Shown piece after piece: positions 41,800 through 51,530 of a stretch of 64,000 bases of DNA. Numbering within the stretch: the stretch's first letter is position 1; each line of letters begins with the position of its first letter. The stretch covers positions 98,677 to 162,676 of the forward strand of contig CAYVBQ010000003.1 of NCBI GenBank assembly GCA_964449775.1. Reading direction: 5' to 3'. Source of the stretch: Fen-1258 sp964449775 (GTDB lineage: Bacteria; Bacteroidota; Ignavibacteria; Ignavibacteriales; Melioribacteraceae). Below the pieces are notes generated by a model. The model saw nothing but the letters and a program-made list of their open reading frames with translations, searched no databases and was not told the origin of the DNA. Made by a program: the position numbers and the translations under genes.

Positions 41800-41876
41800 A
41801 AAAAGCAAACGAGATTCGAGGTTGGGAACTTAATTTTTAGATCAACCGATAAAACTATTTTGATTGGTCATTTTGA

Positions 41877-43757
41877 ATGCGTATACCGGAAGATAAAATA
41901 GATGAGATAAGAAACGCAGCGGACATTATAGATGTAATCTCTACTCACGTTCATCTGAAGAAGCGGGGTAAAAACTTTATTGGTCTATGTCCATTTCACC
42001 AAGAAAAAACACCTTCGTTTACGGTAAGCGATGATAAGCAAATCTATCATTGCTTCGGATGCGGTGCGGGTGGAAATATTTTTAAATTCTTAATGGAATT
42101 CAAAAACATCTCTTTTGTGGAAGCAGTTGAAGAAATTGCCGAACGTCTCGGAATAAAAATTGAATTAGAGAGCACTCAATTTGATGCACAGCAGAATGAA
42201 CTTGAAGAGTTGTACGAATTAAATATTCTTGCAGCCCGCTTTTTCTCTGACAATCTATTAAAGAGTGCTGATGGTGAACAAGCACGCGAATACTTAAAAC
42301 GAAGGAACATCAAACTTCATATTCAAAAAATCTTTGGAATCGGTTACGCCCCATATGGTTGGGATAATTTTCTTGCTCACGCCAAAGAAAATAAAGTTGA
42401 TCTTACAAAAGCCAAATTGCTCGGCTTGATTGATACGAACGATAAAGGAGAATATTACGATAAATACCGCGGACGTGTGATCTTTCCAATTTTTTCTCCG
42501 AATGGTAGAGTGATTGCTTTTGGTGGACGAGTTTTGGAAAATCAAGAAAACGCTGCAAAATATCTCAACTCACCTGAGTCTCAAATCTATTCTAAGCGAC
42601 GCTCGTTATACGGATTATTTCACTCGAAAGAAGATATTAGAAAACTTGACCGGGCAATTCTCGTAGAAGGTTACATGGATTTGGTTTCGCTTTTTCAAGC
42701 GGGAGTTAAGAATGTAGTTGCTTCATCTGGCACTTCATTAACTGAGGAACAAGTTCAATTACTTTCTCGCTTTACAAAAAATATCATAATTCTTTTTGAT
42801 GCCGATCCGGCTGGACAAAAGGCATCATTGCGCAGTATCGAAATTTTACTGAAGCAAGATTTTGAAGTTAAAGTCATAGCGCTTCCAAAAGGGGAAGACC
42901 CGGATTCGTTCATCATTAAATACGGGAAAGAAAAGTTTGATGAAGAAGTCTCGCGTGCAAAAAATTTCTTAGAATATCAGACCGCTCAATTTGAAGAGCA
43001 AGGATTGTTTGAAGACTCTGCGGATATGACAAAAGCGATCCGTGAACTAGTTAAAACTTTAGCGCTGGTAAGTGATGAACTGAAGCGCAATCTTCTGATG
43101 AAAACAATTGCAAAGCGATTTAATCTGCGCGAGAAATTGATCGAATCGGAACTCAACACGTTTCTCGATCAACAAATAGATAGAAGCGGAACAACGGGCG
43201 TTCGTCCCGAGCAAAGAATTGCAGCCAGACAATCACCGGAACAATTTGCTCTTTCTGCCAAAACTGAAAATGAAAACCCATATGAGAAAGAATTGATCCG
43301 GCTGCTTTACAGCGGTGATGAACAAGTTATTTCGCATATACTCGAAAATTTGTCGTTAGAAAACTTTTCCAATCACAAACTCAGAAAACTTGCAGAGATT
43401 GTTAATACCGGTTACGATGAGCAACAAATTTCTCCCGCTTATTTAATTGATAAAATTCCGGACGAAGATTCGCGGGAGTTCATTTTTGATTTAACTTTAT
43501 CTGATGAAACAATCAGTAAAAAATGGGATGAATTTTCATACAGTGGGAAAATTGAAAAAGACACTCTTGAGCATGCAACCGAAACTGTAAGAAACTTTCA
43601 TCTCTATCAAATAGATCAGCAGATCAAGCTGAACAACCAGTTCATTTCCGATTCAAAGGATGAACGTCTTCACCTTGAAATGATGAAGCGTAACAAAGAA
43701 CTTTACGAAGAAAAAAAATCTTTGCTCGATTCAAAACCTAAAAACAATTACGATTAA
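41877..43757 (+). CDS. dnaG: DNA primase
   Basis: 626 residues. It synthesises RNA primers at the replication fork together with the DnaB helicase. The N-terminal zinc finger is CPFHQEKTPSFTVSDDKQ, IYHCFGCGAGGNIFKF (Cys-His-Cys-Cys). The TOPRIM core has LVEGYMDLVSLFQAG, VASSGTSLTEEQ and the metal site ILFDADPAGQKAS with EDPDSFI. The helical C-terminal part, where DnaB binds, is shorter and divergent, as in other Bacteroidota-type primases. The start 78 bases after the truncated HNH gene has no strong ribosome site. The GH13 gene follows two bases later. Confidence 0.96.
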   Translation: MRIPEDKIDEIRNAADIIDVISTHVHLKKRGKNFIGLCPFHQEKTPSFTVSDDKQIYHCFGCGAGGNIFKFLMEFKNISFVEAVEEIAERLGIKIELESTQFDAQQNELEELYELNILAARFFSDNLLKSADGEQAREYLKRRNIKLHIQKIFGIGYAPYGWDNFLAHAKENKVDLTKAKLLGLIDTNDKGEYYDKYRGRVIFPIFSPNGRVIAFGGRVLENQENAAKYLNSPESQIYSKRRSLYGLFHSKEDIRKLDRAILVEGYMDLVSLFQAGVKNVVASSGTSLTEEQVQLLSRFTKNIIILFDADPAGQKASLRSIEILLKQDFEVKVIALPKGEDPDSFIIKYGKEKFDEEVSRAKNFLEYQTAQFEEQGLFEDSADMTKAIRELVKTLALVSDELKRNLLMKTIAKRFNLREKLIESELNTFLDQQIDRSGTTGVRPEQRIAARQSPEQFALSAKTENENPYEKELIRLLYSGDEQVISHILENLSLENFSNHKLRKLAEIVNTGYDEQQISPAYLIDKIPDEDSREFIFDLTLSDETISKKWDEFSYSGKIEKDTLEHATETVRNFHLYQIDQQIKLNNQFISDSKDERLHLEMMKRNKELYEEKKSLLDSKPKNNYD

Positions 43758-43759
43758 GT

Positions 43760-45238
43760 ATGAGCTATAATCCATCAATGTATGAAATCAATACGCGTGT
43801 TTGGCTTAGGCGATTTGATCAAGGAATAATTAAATCAACTCTGGCAGATGTACCAAAATCTTACTGGGATGATTTTGCTAAGAGTGGAATAAATTATGTC
43901 TGGCTTATGGGGGTCTGGAATACTTGCGATAGTACGATTCAAAAATACTGTTTCGAAAAAGATCTTGTTAAAAGTTACAAGAGGGCTTTGAAAGATTGGA
44001 AACCGGAAGATGTGATTGGTTCTCCATTTGCTGTAAACAAATACGAACTTAGCTCCAGCCTTGGTGATAAACGATCTCTTCTTGAGCTGAAATCGTATCT
44101 GAATAAAAAAGGGATCAAACTGATTCTTGACTTTGTGCCCAATCATTTCAGTGCTGTTAGCGGTCTGATTAAATCAAATCCGGACATATTTCTTTCCGTT
44201 GGGCAAGAACAATACGAGAGCGATCCACATACTTTTTATCAACCTTATCCAGAGGAACAAAAATATTTTGCACATGGTAGGGATCCATTCTTTCCGGCAT
44301 GGCAAGATACCGTCCAAGTAAATTTTTTCTCTGAACAAGCAAGAATCTTTTTAACTAATACGTTGCTTGATCTAACTAAAGTATGCGATGGCGTTCGATG
44401 CGATATGGCAATGCTTGCACTCAACAATGTTTTTCAAAATACATGGGGCGGTATACTAAAGAAAAATGGTTATGAGAAACCGAATATTGAGTTTTGGAAA
44501 TATGCTATTGAAAAAGTGAAAAATGAACGAGCTGACTTTTTATTTATCGCTGAGGCGTACTGGGATTTGGAGTGGGATCTTCAGCAGTTAGGATTTGATT
44601 ACACCTATGATAAAAAATTTACAGATCGATTAAAATCTGCTTCTGCACTTGAGATTAACGAACATCTTCTTGCAGATGCGGAGTATCAAAAAAAATCTTT
44701 ACGATTCATTGAAAACCATGATGAAGAAAGGGCAGTAACAATTCTTGGTAAAGAAAAATCCAAAGCTGCCGCGGTTGTTATCAGTACTCTATTAGGAATG
44801 CATTTCTATCACGATGGACAATTTGAAGGGAGAAAAATAAAACTTCCGGTACAACTTGTTAGAGAACCGGAAGAAACAGTGATTGCTGAAATAAAAGAGT
44901 TTTACAACAATCTCCTTAAAATTACTACTCAAGAAATATTTAAGAATGGTAAGTGGGAATTGCTTAGCCCGTTAAAAGCTTGGGAAAGTAATATTACTTT
45001 CAAAAATATTCTTGCCTGGGGATGGACATTAAAAGCAGAGAAGAGAATTGTTGTAGTAAATTACTCCGATAAAATATCAACATGTAGATTGAAATTAGAT
45101 CTGCAGGGATTTCAAGAAGAGTTTATAATAAAAGATTTATTGAGCGACCAGACCTACACACGATCTGCCGAAGAAGTATATCATACCGGTCTCTTCATTG
45201 AACTTAAACCGTATCAATCTCACATCTTTGCTTTTTAG
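43760..45238 (+). CDS. Alpha-amylase family glycosyl hydrolase (GH13)
   Basis: 492 residues, no signal peptide, so cytoplasmic. The GH13 barrel regions are visible: LILDFVPNHFS (region I), DGVRCDMAMLAL with the catalytic nucleophile Asp (region II), LFIAEAYWDLEWD with the acid/base Glu (region III) and FIENHDEERAV with the stabilising Asp (region IV). The C-terminal beta sandwich closes the protein. Substrate is likely an alpha-glucan such as glycogen or maltodextrin; the subfamily cannot be fixed. It is transcribed with dnaG, an unexpected partnership. Downstream is a repeat element. Confidence 0.93.
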   Translation: MSYNPSMYEINTRVWLRRFDQGIIKSTLADVPKSYWDDFAKSGINYVWLMGVWNTCDSTIQKYCFEKDLVKSYKRALKDWKPEDVIGSPFAVNKYELSSSLGDKRSLLELKSYLNKKGIKLILDFVPNHFSAVSGLIKSNPDIFLSVGQEQYESDPHTFYQPYPEEQKYFAHGRDPFFPAWQDTVQVNFFSEQARIFLTNTLLDLTKVCDGVRCDMAMLALNNVFQNTWGGILKKNGYEKPNIEFWKYAIEKVKNERADFLFIAEAYWDLEWDLQQLGFDYTYDKKFTDRLKSASALEINEHLLADAEYQKKSLRFIENHDEERAVTILGKEKSKAAAVVISTLLGMHFYHDGQFEGRKIKLPVQLVREPEETVIAEIKEFYNNLLKITTQEIFKNGKWELLSPLKAWESNITFKNILAWGWTLKAEKRIVVVNYSDKISTCRLKLDLQGFQEEFIIKDLLSDQTYTRSAEEVYHTGLFIELKPYQSHIFAF

Positions 45239-45285
45239 CTACATTCTATCGTTTCCACTTAATGGAATGGCTAAAATAAAAGTTT

Positions 45286-45491
45286 TGAAGAAGACGTCTC
45301 AAAAAGAATTTTGTCATTTCGACCGACCTGCTGAGCGTGTTGCAGAACTCTTTTCACGGTCATTTCGAACCACGTTTTTTGTGGTGAGAAATCTTTATGT
45401 GACATTATCGTAAGATTTCTCAGTCGTTCCACAAAACGGAACTCCTTCGAAATGACATTTTCCTACTTTTGATACAGTCTCTTCAGTGAGG
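45286..45491. repeat. Long palindromic repeat with GACGTCTCAAAA ends
   Basis: The ends GAAGACGTCTCAAAAAG and CTTTTGATACAGTCTCTTCAG are imperfect inverted copies, enclosing TGTCATTTCGA/TCGAAATGACA arms and inner copies such as GTGAGAAATCTT/AAGATTTCTCAG and CCACGTTTTTTGTGG. It fills the gap between the GH13 gene and the convergent outer-membrane protein gene. The outer ends (CTGTCTCAAAA type) match the element at 56249-56392. Confidence 0.6.
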
Positions 45492-45494
45492 CAT

Positions 45495-46430
45495 TCAAAA
45501 TGTAAAAGTTACACCAATTTTAAATGTTTCGTAAGTCAACGGAGTTTCTGTAGAAAACGGCCAATTCATATTCGCTTTCCTCAAAGAGTAAAAAGCATAG
45601 GATAGCCCATTCTTCAAAAGAAAATTTACAACAGGTGCCGCATAAGGAGAAGAATCGGCAACTTCATCTATAAAATGATTCAATACTCCACTTGCGCTCT
45701 CTTCAATTATAAAACTTCCAATATGTTTCCAAAATAAATGCCGTGGAAAAATCACAGTTGCCTCATAACCAAAATCCACCGATGCGAACGAAACAACCTC
45801 AATCCTTATACCGCCTTCGGAGAGTGTTCCGAATCTAAAAGAATCATGAAAGCGATTTAGAATATCCGTATCGCTTCTAGCGTCTTCAATGTTCATCGGT
45901 GGAGTTGTAAGAAGGTAAATCTTTGCCGGATAATCTATCATGTCAAGTTTTGACCAGGTGAATCCACTGCCGTGATAAGGTAAAATGGATAGACTATTAA
46001 TTCTGTAACCGTAACCGCTTCGTTTCGCAAAACCGAATCTCCAAAGATCAGATTTCATTTCACCGATAGTTACTGAAGACGATTTAAGATCTGCAGAAAA
46101 TTTGGAAACGAACGAATACTTATCGCGAAATTCAATGATATTTTCAGAATAGTAAGATTCTTGTGTTGCGTATCCTAATTTGATTTCTGCCATACCCCCA
46201 TTGGTGAATTTACTTAGCAACTTATCATGCTTGGTCGTTCCCAACCCATAGTTCAACTCAATAAATGGTTGACCATGAAATTCCCAACCGAACCATTCGT
46301 AATTCTCCCAGTCATACCAATTACGGTCATGCCATTTCTCATCAGTTGAATCCTGCTCATTTTGTGCAAATAAATTAATACCGGTCAAAAGAATTACTGC
46401 TGAAGCGAATAAAAAAATTTTTCGAAACAT
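45495..46430 (-). CDS. Putative outer-membrane beta-barrel protein
   Basis: 311 residues. A signal peptide (MFRKIFLFASAVILLTGINLFAQ) is followed by an acidic, Trp-rich stretch with WHDRNWYDWENYEWFGWEFH, then alternating amphipathic strands and a terminal aromatic (IGVTFTF) as in outer-membrane barrels. I do not recognise a family. The N-terminal Trp/Tyr-rich patch after the signal peptide is unusual. It lies upstream of nothing obvious and is convergent with the amylase gene. The signal peptide and barrel-like end argue for the outer membrane. Confidence 0.68.
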   Translation of the reverse strand: MFRKIFLFASAVILLTGINLFAQNEQDSTDEKWHDRNWYDWENYEWFGWEFHGQPFIELNYGLGTTKHDKLLSKFTNGGMAEIKLGYATQESYYSENIIEFRDKYSFVSKFSADLKSSSVTIGEMKSDLWRFGFAKRSGYGYRINSLSILPYHGSGFTWSKLDMIDYPAKIYLLTTPPMNIEDARSDTDILNRFHDSFRFGTLSEGGIRIEVVSFASVDFGYEATVIFPRHLFWKHIGSFIIEESASGVLNHFIDEVADSSPYAAPVVNFLLKNGLSYAFYSLRKANMNWPFSTETPLTYETFKIGVTFTF

Positions 46431-46513
46431 GATCTTCTCCTCTTTCTATTTGGATCTTTTGACGTGCTATTGTGAATAATTGTTACAATAAGAGCAAAAA
46501 ATTTTCCAGATTA

Positions 46514-46930
46514 TTACTCTAATCTAATACCAGTCTTTTGTTTAAGTGCACTAGCGAGACTTTCTAAAAGAATATGTCCTTGAACAGGTTTGGTCATAAA
46601 TATATCAATACCTGCATTATATGCATTCTCTTTATCCTTTTGAAATGCGTGTGCCGAAAGACCAACGATGGGCATGTTTTGATAGTCTGGATTACTTCGC
46701 AGTTCTCTTGTTATTTGAAGACCGTCTTTTGTTCCTCTGAGTGAGATATCCATAAGAATAATATCATATTTTCTATCTCTGAGTTTCAAATAAAACGATT
46801 CTGCGGAATCACAAAAGTCCATTTCAAATTTGTTTTTTAAAAAGATATTTAAAAATTTCTGATTTTCCGGATCATCCTCAACAATCAGCAGTCTTGGTTT
46901 TGCTCGATCTTCTGCCAAATTGAACCCCAT
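46514..46930 (-). CDS. Single-domain response regulator (receiver only)
   Basis: 138 residues. Acidic pocket VEDDPE, phospho-acceptor in DIILMDISLRGTKDG, Thr position occupied by Ser in GLSAHAFQ, Lys in MTKPVQG. There is no output domain. It shares with the receiver at 16029-16421 the placement of SFYLKL/SFYSII and KDGLQITRELRS/KDGIDLTRELKK, so the two are paralogues about 30 kb apart. No kinase gene is adjacent. An N-terminal extension (GFNLAEDRAKPR) precedes the receiver. Confidence 0.88.
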   Translation of the reverse strand: MGFNLAEDRAKPRLLIVEDDPENQKFLNIFLKNKFEMDFCDSAESFYLKLRDRKYDIILMDISLRGTKDGLQITRELRSNPDYQNMPIVGLSAHAFQKDKENAYNAGIDIFMTKPVQGHILLESLASALKQKTGIRLE

Positions 46931-47002
46931 TTAAGTTTATAATAATTACCAAGTATAAAATAGCAATTTATACCAATAGATGAAATGCCCCCTATTTTTA
47001 AC

Positions 47003-50000
47003 TCAATATTCATCCCAGCTTTTTACTTCTAGATTGAGCGGGTCTTTGTTAGCGATTGCCTCGGCTAAGCGCATTGCAAGCTGACGATTTGTGATAAGCG
47101 GAATCTTATAATCAACGGCAGTTCTCCTAACCAAATAATCGTTTGTCAATTCATCTTGTTGAAAATTTTTAGGTATGTTAATTACCAAATCAATCTTGTT
47201 GGATTTTATAAGATCAACGGCATTAGGTTTCTTTCCGCTCGAGGGCCATTCGACTTCCTCAACTTCAATTTTATTTGACTTCATGAACTTTGCCGTACCG
47301 GGCGTTGCATAAAATTTTATTCCAAGTTTTACCAGATGACGGGTTGGTTCAAGCAACTCTGACTTTGATTCGATTGTACCTGAAGAGACTAATATAGCTC
47401 TGATAGGAAAGCGATAACCGACTGATGTGAGTGCTTTCAAAAACGCTTCATCAAAATCTTGACCTAGGCAAGCAACTTCTCCCGTAGATGCCATTTCAAC
47501 ACCAGTTGTAGGATCGGCACCTTCCAGACGAGTGAAAGAAAACTCTGGCGCTTTCACACCCACATAATCATAATTGAATGTATCATATTCCCATTTCTCA
47601 ACTTTCTTTCCAACAATCACATTTGCAGCAATCTCTATAAAATTTCTCTTTAATGTTTTGGAAACAAAAGGAAAACTTCTTGATGCTCTAAGATTACATT
47701 CAATCACTTTCACCCGGTTATCTTTTGCGATGTATTGAATATTGAACGGGCCATTTATTTTGAGTGACTTTGCGATATCTGCCGAGATTTGTTTTATCTG
47801 CCTCATGGTCTCTAAATATGTACGCTGAGCAGGCAGAACCAGAGTTGCATCACCAGAATGTACACCGGCATTTTCAACGTGTTCCGAAATTGCCGAACAA
47901 ACAATTTCACCGTTCTGAGCAACCGCATCAAACTCCAATTCTTTTGCGTTCACCATAAATTTTGAAATGACCACCGGGTGTTCTGGAGAAACATCAACAG
48001 CTTTTTGCAGAAAACGAGTTAGTTCAATATCATCAGTTGCTATTGCCATTGCTGCGCCGCTTAAAACGTAAGAAGGACGAACGAGTACCGGGTAGCCAAC
48101 TTTATTCGCAAACTGTAATGCATCTTCTAATTTGCTAAGCATACTCCATTCGGGTTGTCCAATTCCCATGTTGTCAAGCATCGCAGAAAATGTGCTGCGG
48201 TTCTCGGCTTTATCAATTGAAGCCGGTGAAGTGCCTAGAATTTTTATTCCAATGTTATGAAGTTTTAATGCAAGATTGTTTGGTGTTTGTCCCCCCATAG
48301 AAACGATAACGCCTCGCGGATCGAGAGCGTTGTAAATTTCCCAAATTGTTTCAGTTGTAAGCTCTTCAAAGAATAAAGTGTCGAACTGATCGTAATCTGT
48401 GCTGACAGTTTCCGGATTACAATTTATCATAACTGTTTTATAGCCCATTTCACGCAAAGTTTTTCCGGTGATAACACAGCACCAATCGAATTCAACAGAA
48501 CTTCCAATTCGGTAAGGACCGGAGCCGAGTATGATAATACTTTTTTTAAGATTGAAATCGAAATCATTTGCAGAACAGTTATAAGTCAGATAAACATAAT
48601 TTGTCTTTGCCGGATATTCCGCCGCAAGTGTGTCTATGTGTTGAATAAAGGGATGAATATTGTATTTCTCTCTCAGCAGGTAAACGTTGTGGGCGTCTTT
48701 ACCAATTACGTTTGCAATTTGACGGTCCGAAAAACCATGCTGCTTTGCATATAGTAATAATTCTTTAGAGATTTTTTTCTTCGAATCTGCGATCTCGTTT
48801 TCAATATTAACAATGTTCTGGATTTTATAGAGGAACCACTTATTGATATGCGTTAACGAATGAACCCAATCAACGGAGTAACCCTGTTTAAGCGCTTGCA
48901 CGACTGCAAAAATTCTTTCTTCGGTGGGGTTACGCAATGCTTCTTCAAGTTCATCGAACTCAACTTTAACTCTGCTTGCGGTCAAGCCTTCTACACCGAT
49001 ATCCAGCATTCGCATTGCTTTCTGAATTGCTTCCTCAAATTTTCTTCCTATAGCCATAACTTCGCCTACGGATTTCATCGAAGAGCCAAGTTGTCTTTTT
49101 GCCAAACGGAATTTTTTCAAATCCCAGCGCGGAACTTTTATGACAATGTAATCCATCGCCGGTTCGAAAAATGCTTTTGTCGTTTTCGTAATTGAGTTAG
49201 GAAGTTCGTGCAAGCCATAACCAAGCGCGAGTTTTGCAGCGACGAATGCAAGCGGGTATCCCGTTGCTTTTGATGCGAGCGCAGAGCTGCGGGAAAGACG
49301 CGCGTTAACTTCTATTACACGGTAATTTTGTGAGTGCGGATCAAGAGCATACTGAATATTACATTCACCAACAATTCCAAGATGACGAATTGTTTTAATA
49401 GCAACTTCGCGCAGCATATGGTATTCGTTATTTGATAGAGTTTGACTCGGAGCTACAACAATACTTTCACCGGTATGAATTCCCATCGGATCGAGATTTT
49501 CCATGTTGCAGACCGTAATGCAATTATCGTATCGGTCGCGCACAACTTCGTACTCAATCTCTTTCCAGCCTTCGAGATACTCCTCAACTAAAATTTGAGA
49601 TGAATAAGAGAGAGCTTTTGTTGCAAGTTTTTTTACTTCGGTTTTGTTACGGCAAACTCCAGAGCCCAAACCACCGAGAGCATAGGCAATTCTTATAATA
49701 ACCGGGTAACCTATTATTTGAGCAAACTCAATGGCTTCATCAACAGATGTAACTGCATTACTTCGAGGAAACTTTACATCTATCTCTGAGAGCTTATTGC
49801 AGAACAGCTGCCTGTCTTCTGTGTTTTCAATGGCAGTTATTTGAGTGCCAAGAACCTCTACTTTATATTTCTTAAGAATCCCTTCACGATGTAATGCCAA
49901 TCCACAATTGAGTGCGGTTTGTCCGCCAAAACCGAGAATGATTCCATCGGGCTTTTCTTTGGCTATTACTTTCTCAACGTAGTTTGTATTGATAGGGAGT

Positions 50001-50191
50001 AGATAAACTTTATCGGCGAGGTAATCCGATGTTTGAATTGTTGCAATGTTTGGATTAATAAGAATTGTGTAAAGTCCCTCTTCTTTTAATGCTTTGATTG
50101 CTTGTGAACCTGAGTAATCAAATTCTCCTGCTTCGCCAATCTTAAGCGCGGAACTTCCAATTATCAAAACTTTTTTCAATTTATGTTTCAC
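47003..50191 (-). CDS. carB: Carbamoyl-phosphate synthase large subunit
   Basis: 1062 residues, close to E. coli CarB (1073). Two homologous ATP-grasp synthetase halves: the first with LIIGSSALKIGEAGEFDYSG, FGGQTALNCGLAL, LGGLGSGVC and VIEVNARLSRSSALASKATG; the second with IILGSGPYRIGSSVEFDWCC, SMGGQTPNNLALKL, VLSGAAMAI and ECNLRASRSFPFVSKTL. The C-terminal MGS-like allosteric domain has FYATPGTAKFM and DLVINIPKN. It makes carbamoyl phosphate for pyrimidine and arginine synthesis. It overlaps carA by four bases, one operon. In the allosteric domain UMP or ornithine control is expected but not visible. Confidence 0.97.
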   Translation of the reverse strand: MKHKLKKVLIIGSSALKIGEAGEFDYSGSQAIKALKEEGLYTILINPNIATIQTSDYLADKVYLLPINTNYVEKVIAKEKPDGIILGFGGQTALNCGLALHREGILKKYKVEVLGTQITAIENTEDRQLFCNKLSEIDVKFPRSNAVTSVDEAIEFAQIIGYPVIIRIAYALGGLGSGVCRNKTEVKKLATKALSYSSQILVEEYLEGWKEIEYEVVRDRYDNCITVCNMENLDPMGIHTGESIVVAPSQTLSNNEYHMLREVAIKTIRHLGIVGECNIQYALDPHSQNYRVIEVNARLSRSSALASKATGYPLAFVAAKLALGYGLHELPNSITKTTKAFFEPAMDYIVIKVPRWDLKKFRLAKRQLGSSMKSVGEVMAIGRKFEEAIQKAMRMLDIGVEGLTASRVKVEFDELEEALRNPTEERIFAVVQALKQGYSVDWVHSLTHINKWFLYKIQNIVNIENEIADSKKKISKELLLYAKQHGFSDRQIANVIGKDAHNVYLLREKYNIHPFIQHIDTLAAEYPAKTNYVYLTYNCSANDFDFNLKKSIIILGSGPYRIGSSVEFDWCCVITGKTLREMGYKTVMINCNPETVSTDYDQFDTLFFEELTTETIWEIYNALDPRGVIVSMGGQTPNNLALKLHNIGIKILGTSPASIDKAENRSTFSAMLDNMGIGQPEWSMLSKLEDALQFANKVGYPVLVRPSYVLSGAAMAIATDDIELTRFLQKAVDVSPEHPVVISKFMVNAKELEFDAVAQNGEIVCSAISEHVENAGVHSGDATLVLPAQRTYLETMRQIKQISADIAKSLKINGPFNIQYIAKDNRVKVIECNLRASRSFPFVSKTLKRNFIEIAANVIVGKKVEKWEYDTFNYDYVGVKAPEFSFTRLEGADPTTGVEMASTGEVACLGQDFDEAFLKALTSVGYRFPIRAILVSSGTIESKSELLEPTRHLVKLGIKFYATPGTAKFMKSNKIEVEEVEWPSSGKKPNAVDLIKSNKIDLVINIPKNFQQDELTNDYLVRRTAVDYKIPLITNRQLAMRLAEAIANKDPLNLEVKSWDEY

Positions 50192-51339
50192 TTCACATCC
50201 TTCAAGAATTCGTCAAAGATAAAAGAGGAATCAACCGGACCCGGCATCGCTTCCGGGTGAAATTGCACGCTGCGGAATGGAAGTTTTTCATGCCTTACAC
50301 CTTCATTGGAGTAATCATTCAAATTCTCAAACCAGGGCTGCCAACCGCGTGGTAATGATTTTGCGCTCACTGCAAAACTGTGGTTCTGAGATGTTATATA
50401 ACACTTGTTTGAATCAACTTGCTTAACCGGCTGGTTTTGACTTCGGTGACCGTATTTGAGTTTGTATGTTTTTGCACCCGCTGCAAGAGAAAGAATTTGA
50501 TGTCCCATACAAATACCAAGCGTAGGAACTTGTTTCTGCAATAGTTTTTTTGCTGAATCAACAAGTTGTTTGTAAACAACAGGATTACCGGGACCATTTG
50601 AAAGAAGTACACCATCATAATCTTCTTTGTCAACATCATAGTCATATGGAACGCGGAGGACAGATACTTTTCTCTGAATAAGATTTGTGATAATACTTTT
50701 TTTGCAGCCGCAGTCAATTAATAAAACTCTCTTCTTCCCGCTGCCGTATTTTTCAATTTTCTGAACTGTTACTTTTGAGATAAGATCTTCAATGTCCGGG
50801 TTGTAATAATCAACTTTCTCGTTGCCAATCTCAATTTTACCGAGCATTGTTCCATGCTCGCGTAAAATTTTTGTTAGGCGGCGCGTATCAATTCCACTAA
50901 TTCCCGGAACAGCAAATCGTTTTAACCATGCATCAAGACTCTCGATTGAATTCCAATGGCTGAATGATTCTGAATTCTCAGATACTATTAATGCCTGAAC
51001 CTGTACACGATCAGATTCAAAATGTTTCGGCAAGTCTTTATCCCAATAATCCGATTTTGTTGTTTCCGATTTTGAATGAATAGATTTTTTGGAAAGAAAT
51101 AAACTATCCGCAAAACTTGTTGGAGGAACACCATAATTGCCAATGAGTGGATATGTCATTACAAGAATCTGACCTTTATAAGACGGATCGGTTAATGTTT
51201 CGGGATAACCAACCATTCCGGTATTGAACACAACTTCTCCGGCTATTGACTTGGACGCACCAAAAAGTTTTCCTTCGAAAATAGTTCCGTCTTTCAATGT
51301 CAGTTTTACTGATTGTTTGGGTATGGCTTTTTTACTCAA
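50188..51339 (-). CDS. carA: Carbamoyl-phosphate synthase small (glutaminase) subunit
   Basis: 383 residues. The N-terminal CPSase_sm_chain domain carries TLKDGTIFEGKLFG, GEVVFNTGMVGYPETLTDPS and YGVPPTSFADS. The C-terminal class I amidotransferase has the nucleophile TLGICMGHQILSLAAG and VQFHPEAMPGPVDSSFIF, so the catalytic triad is complete. An internal substitution-rich insert near residues 95-115 (HSKSETTKSDYWDKDL) is unlike E. coli CarA. It supplies ammonia from glutamine to CarB. The stop overlaps the carB start. The 190-base upstream gap is shared with a divergent TonB receptor gene and must hold both promoters; no attenuator is obvious. Confidence 0.95.
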   Translation of the reverse strand: MSKKAIPKQSVKLTLKDGTIFEGKLFGASKSIAGEVVFNTGMVGYPETLTDPSYKGQILVMTYPLIGNYGVPPTSFADSLFLSKKSIHSKSETTKSDYWDKDLPKHFESDRVQVQALIVSENSESFSHWNSIESLDAWLKRFAVPGISGIDTRRLTKILREHGTMLGKIEIGNEKVDYYNPDIEDLISKVTVQKIEKYGSGKKRVLLIDCGCKKSIITNLIQRKVSVLRVPYDYDVDKEDYDGVLLSNGPGNPVVYKQLVDSAKKLLQKQVPTLGICMGHQILSLAAGAKTYKLKYGHRSQNQPVKQVDSNKCYITSQNHSFAVSAKSLPRGWQPWFENLNDYSNEGVRHEKLPFRSVQFHPEAMPGPVDSSFIFDEFLKDVK

Positions 51340-51530
51340 ACTGTTTAACTCCTAAAAATTTTTTAGAGAAGAAATGGGAGGAAGAGGTTCAAAAATGCTG
51401 CACGAAAGTATAAAAATTCCATGAACACACAAAACTTTTTTTGTTTGATTATGCAGCCAATCCAAATTAATTATCCTTGAATATTTAGTACCGATACCCT
51501 AAGTTAAAATCAAAATAATGGAGTTGCAGA

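Noticed and set aside
41846..41853. ACCGATAA upstream of dnaG as a sigma-28 -10 element
   Set aside because: No TAAA at 15 bases upstream; spacing fails.
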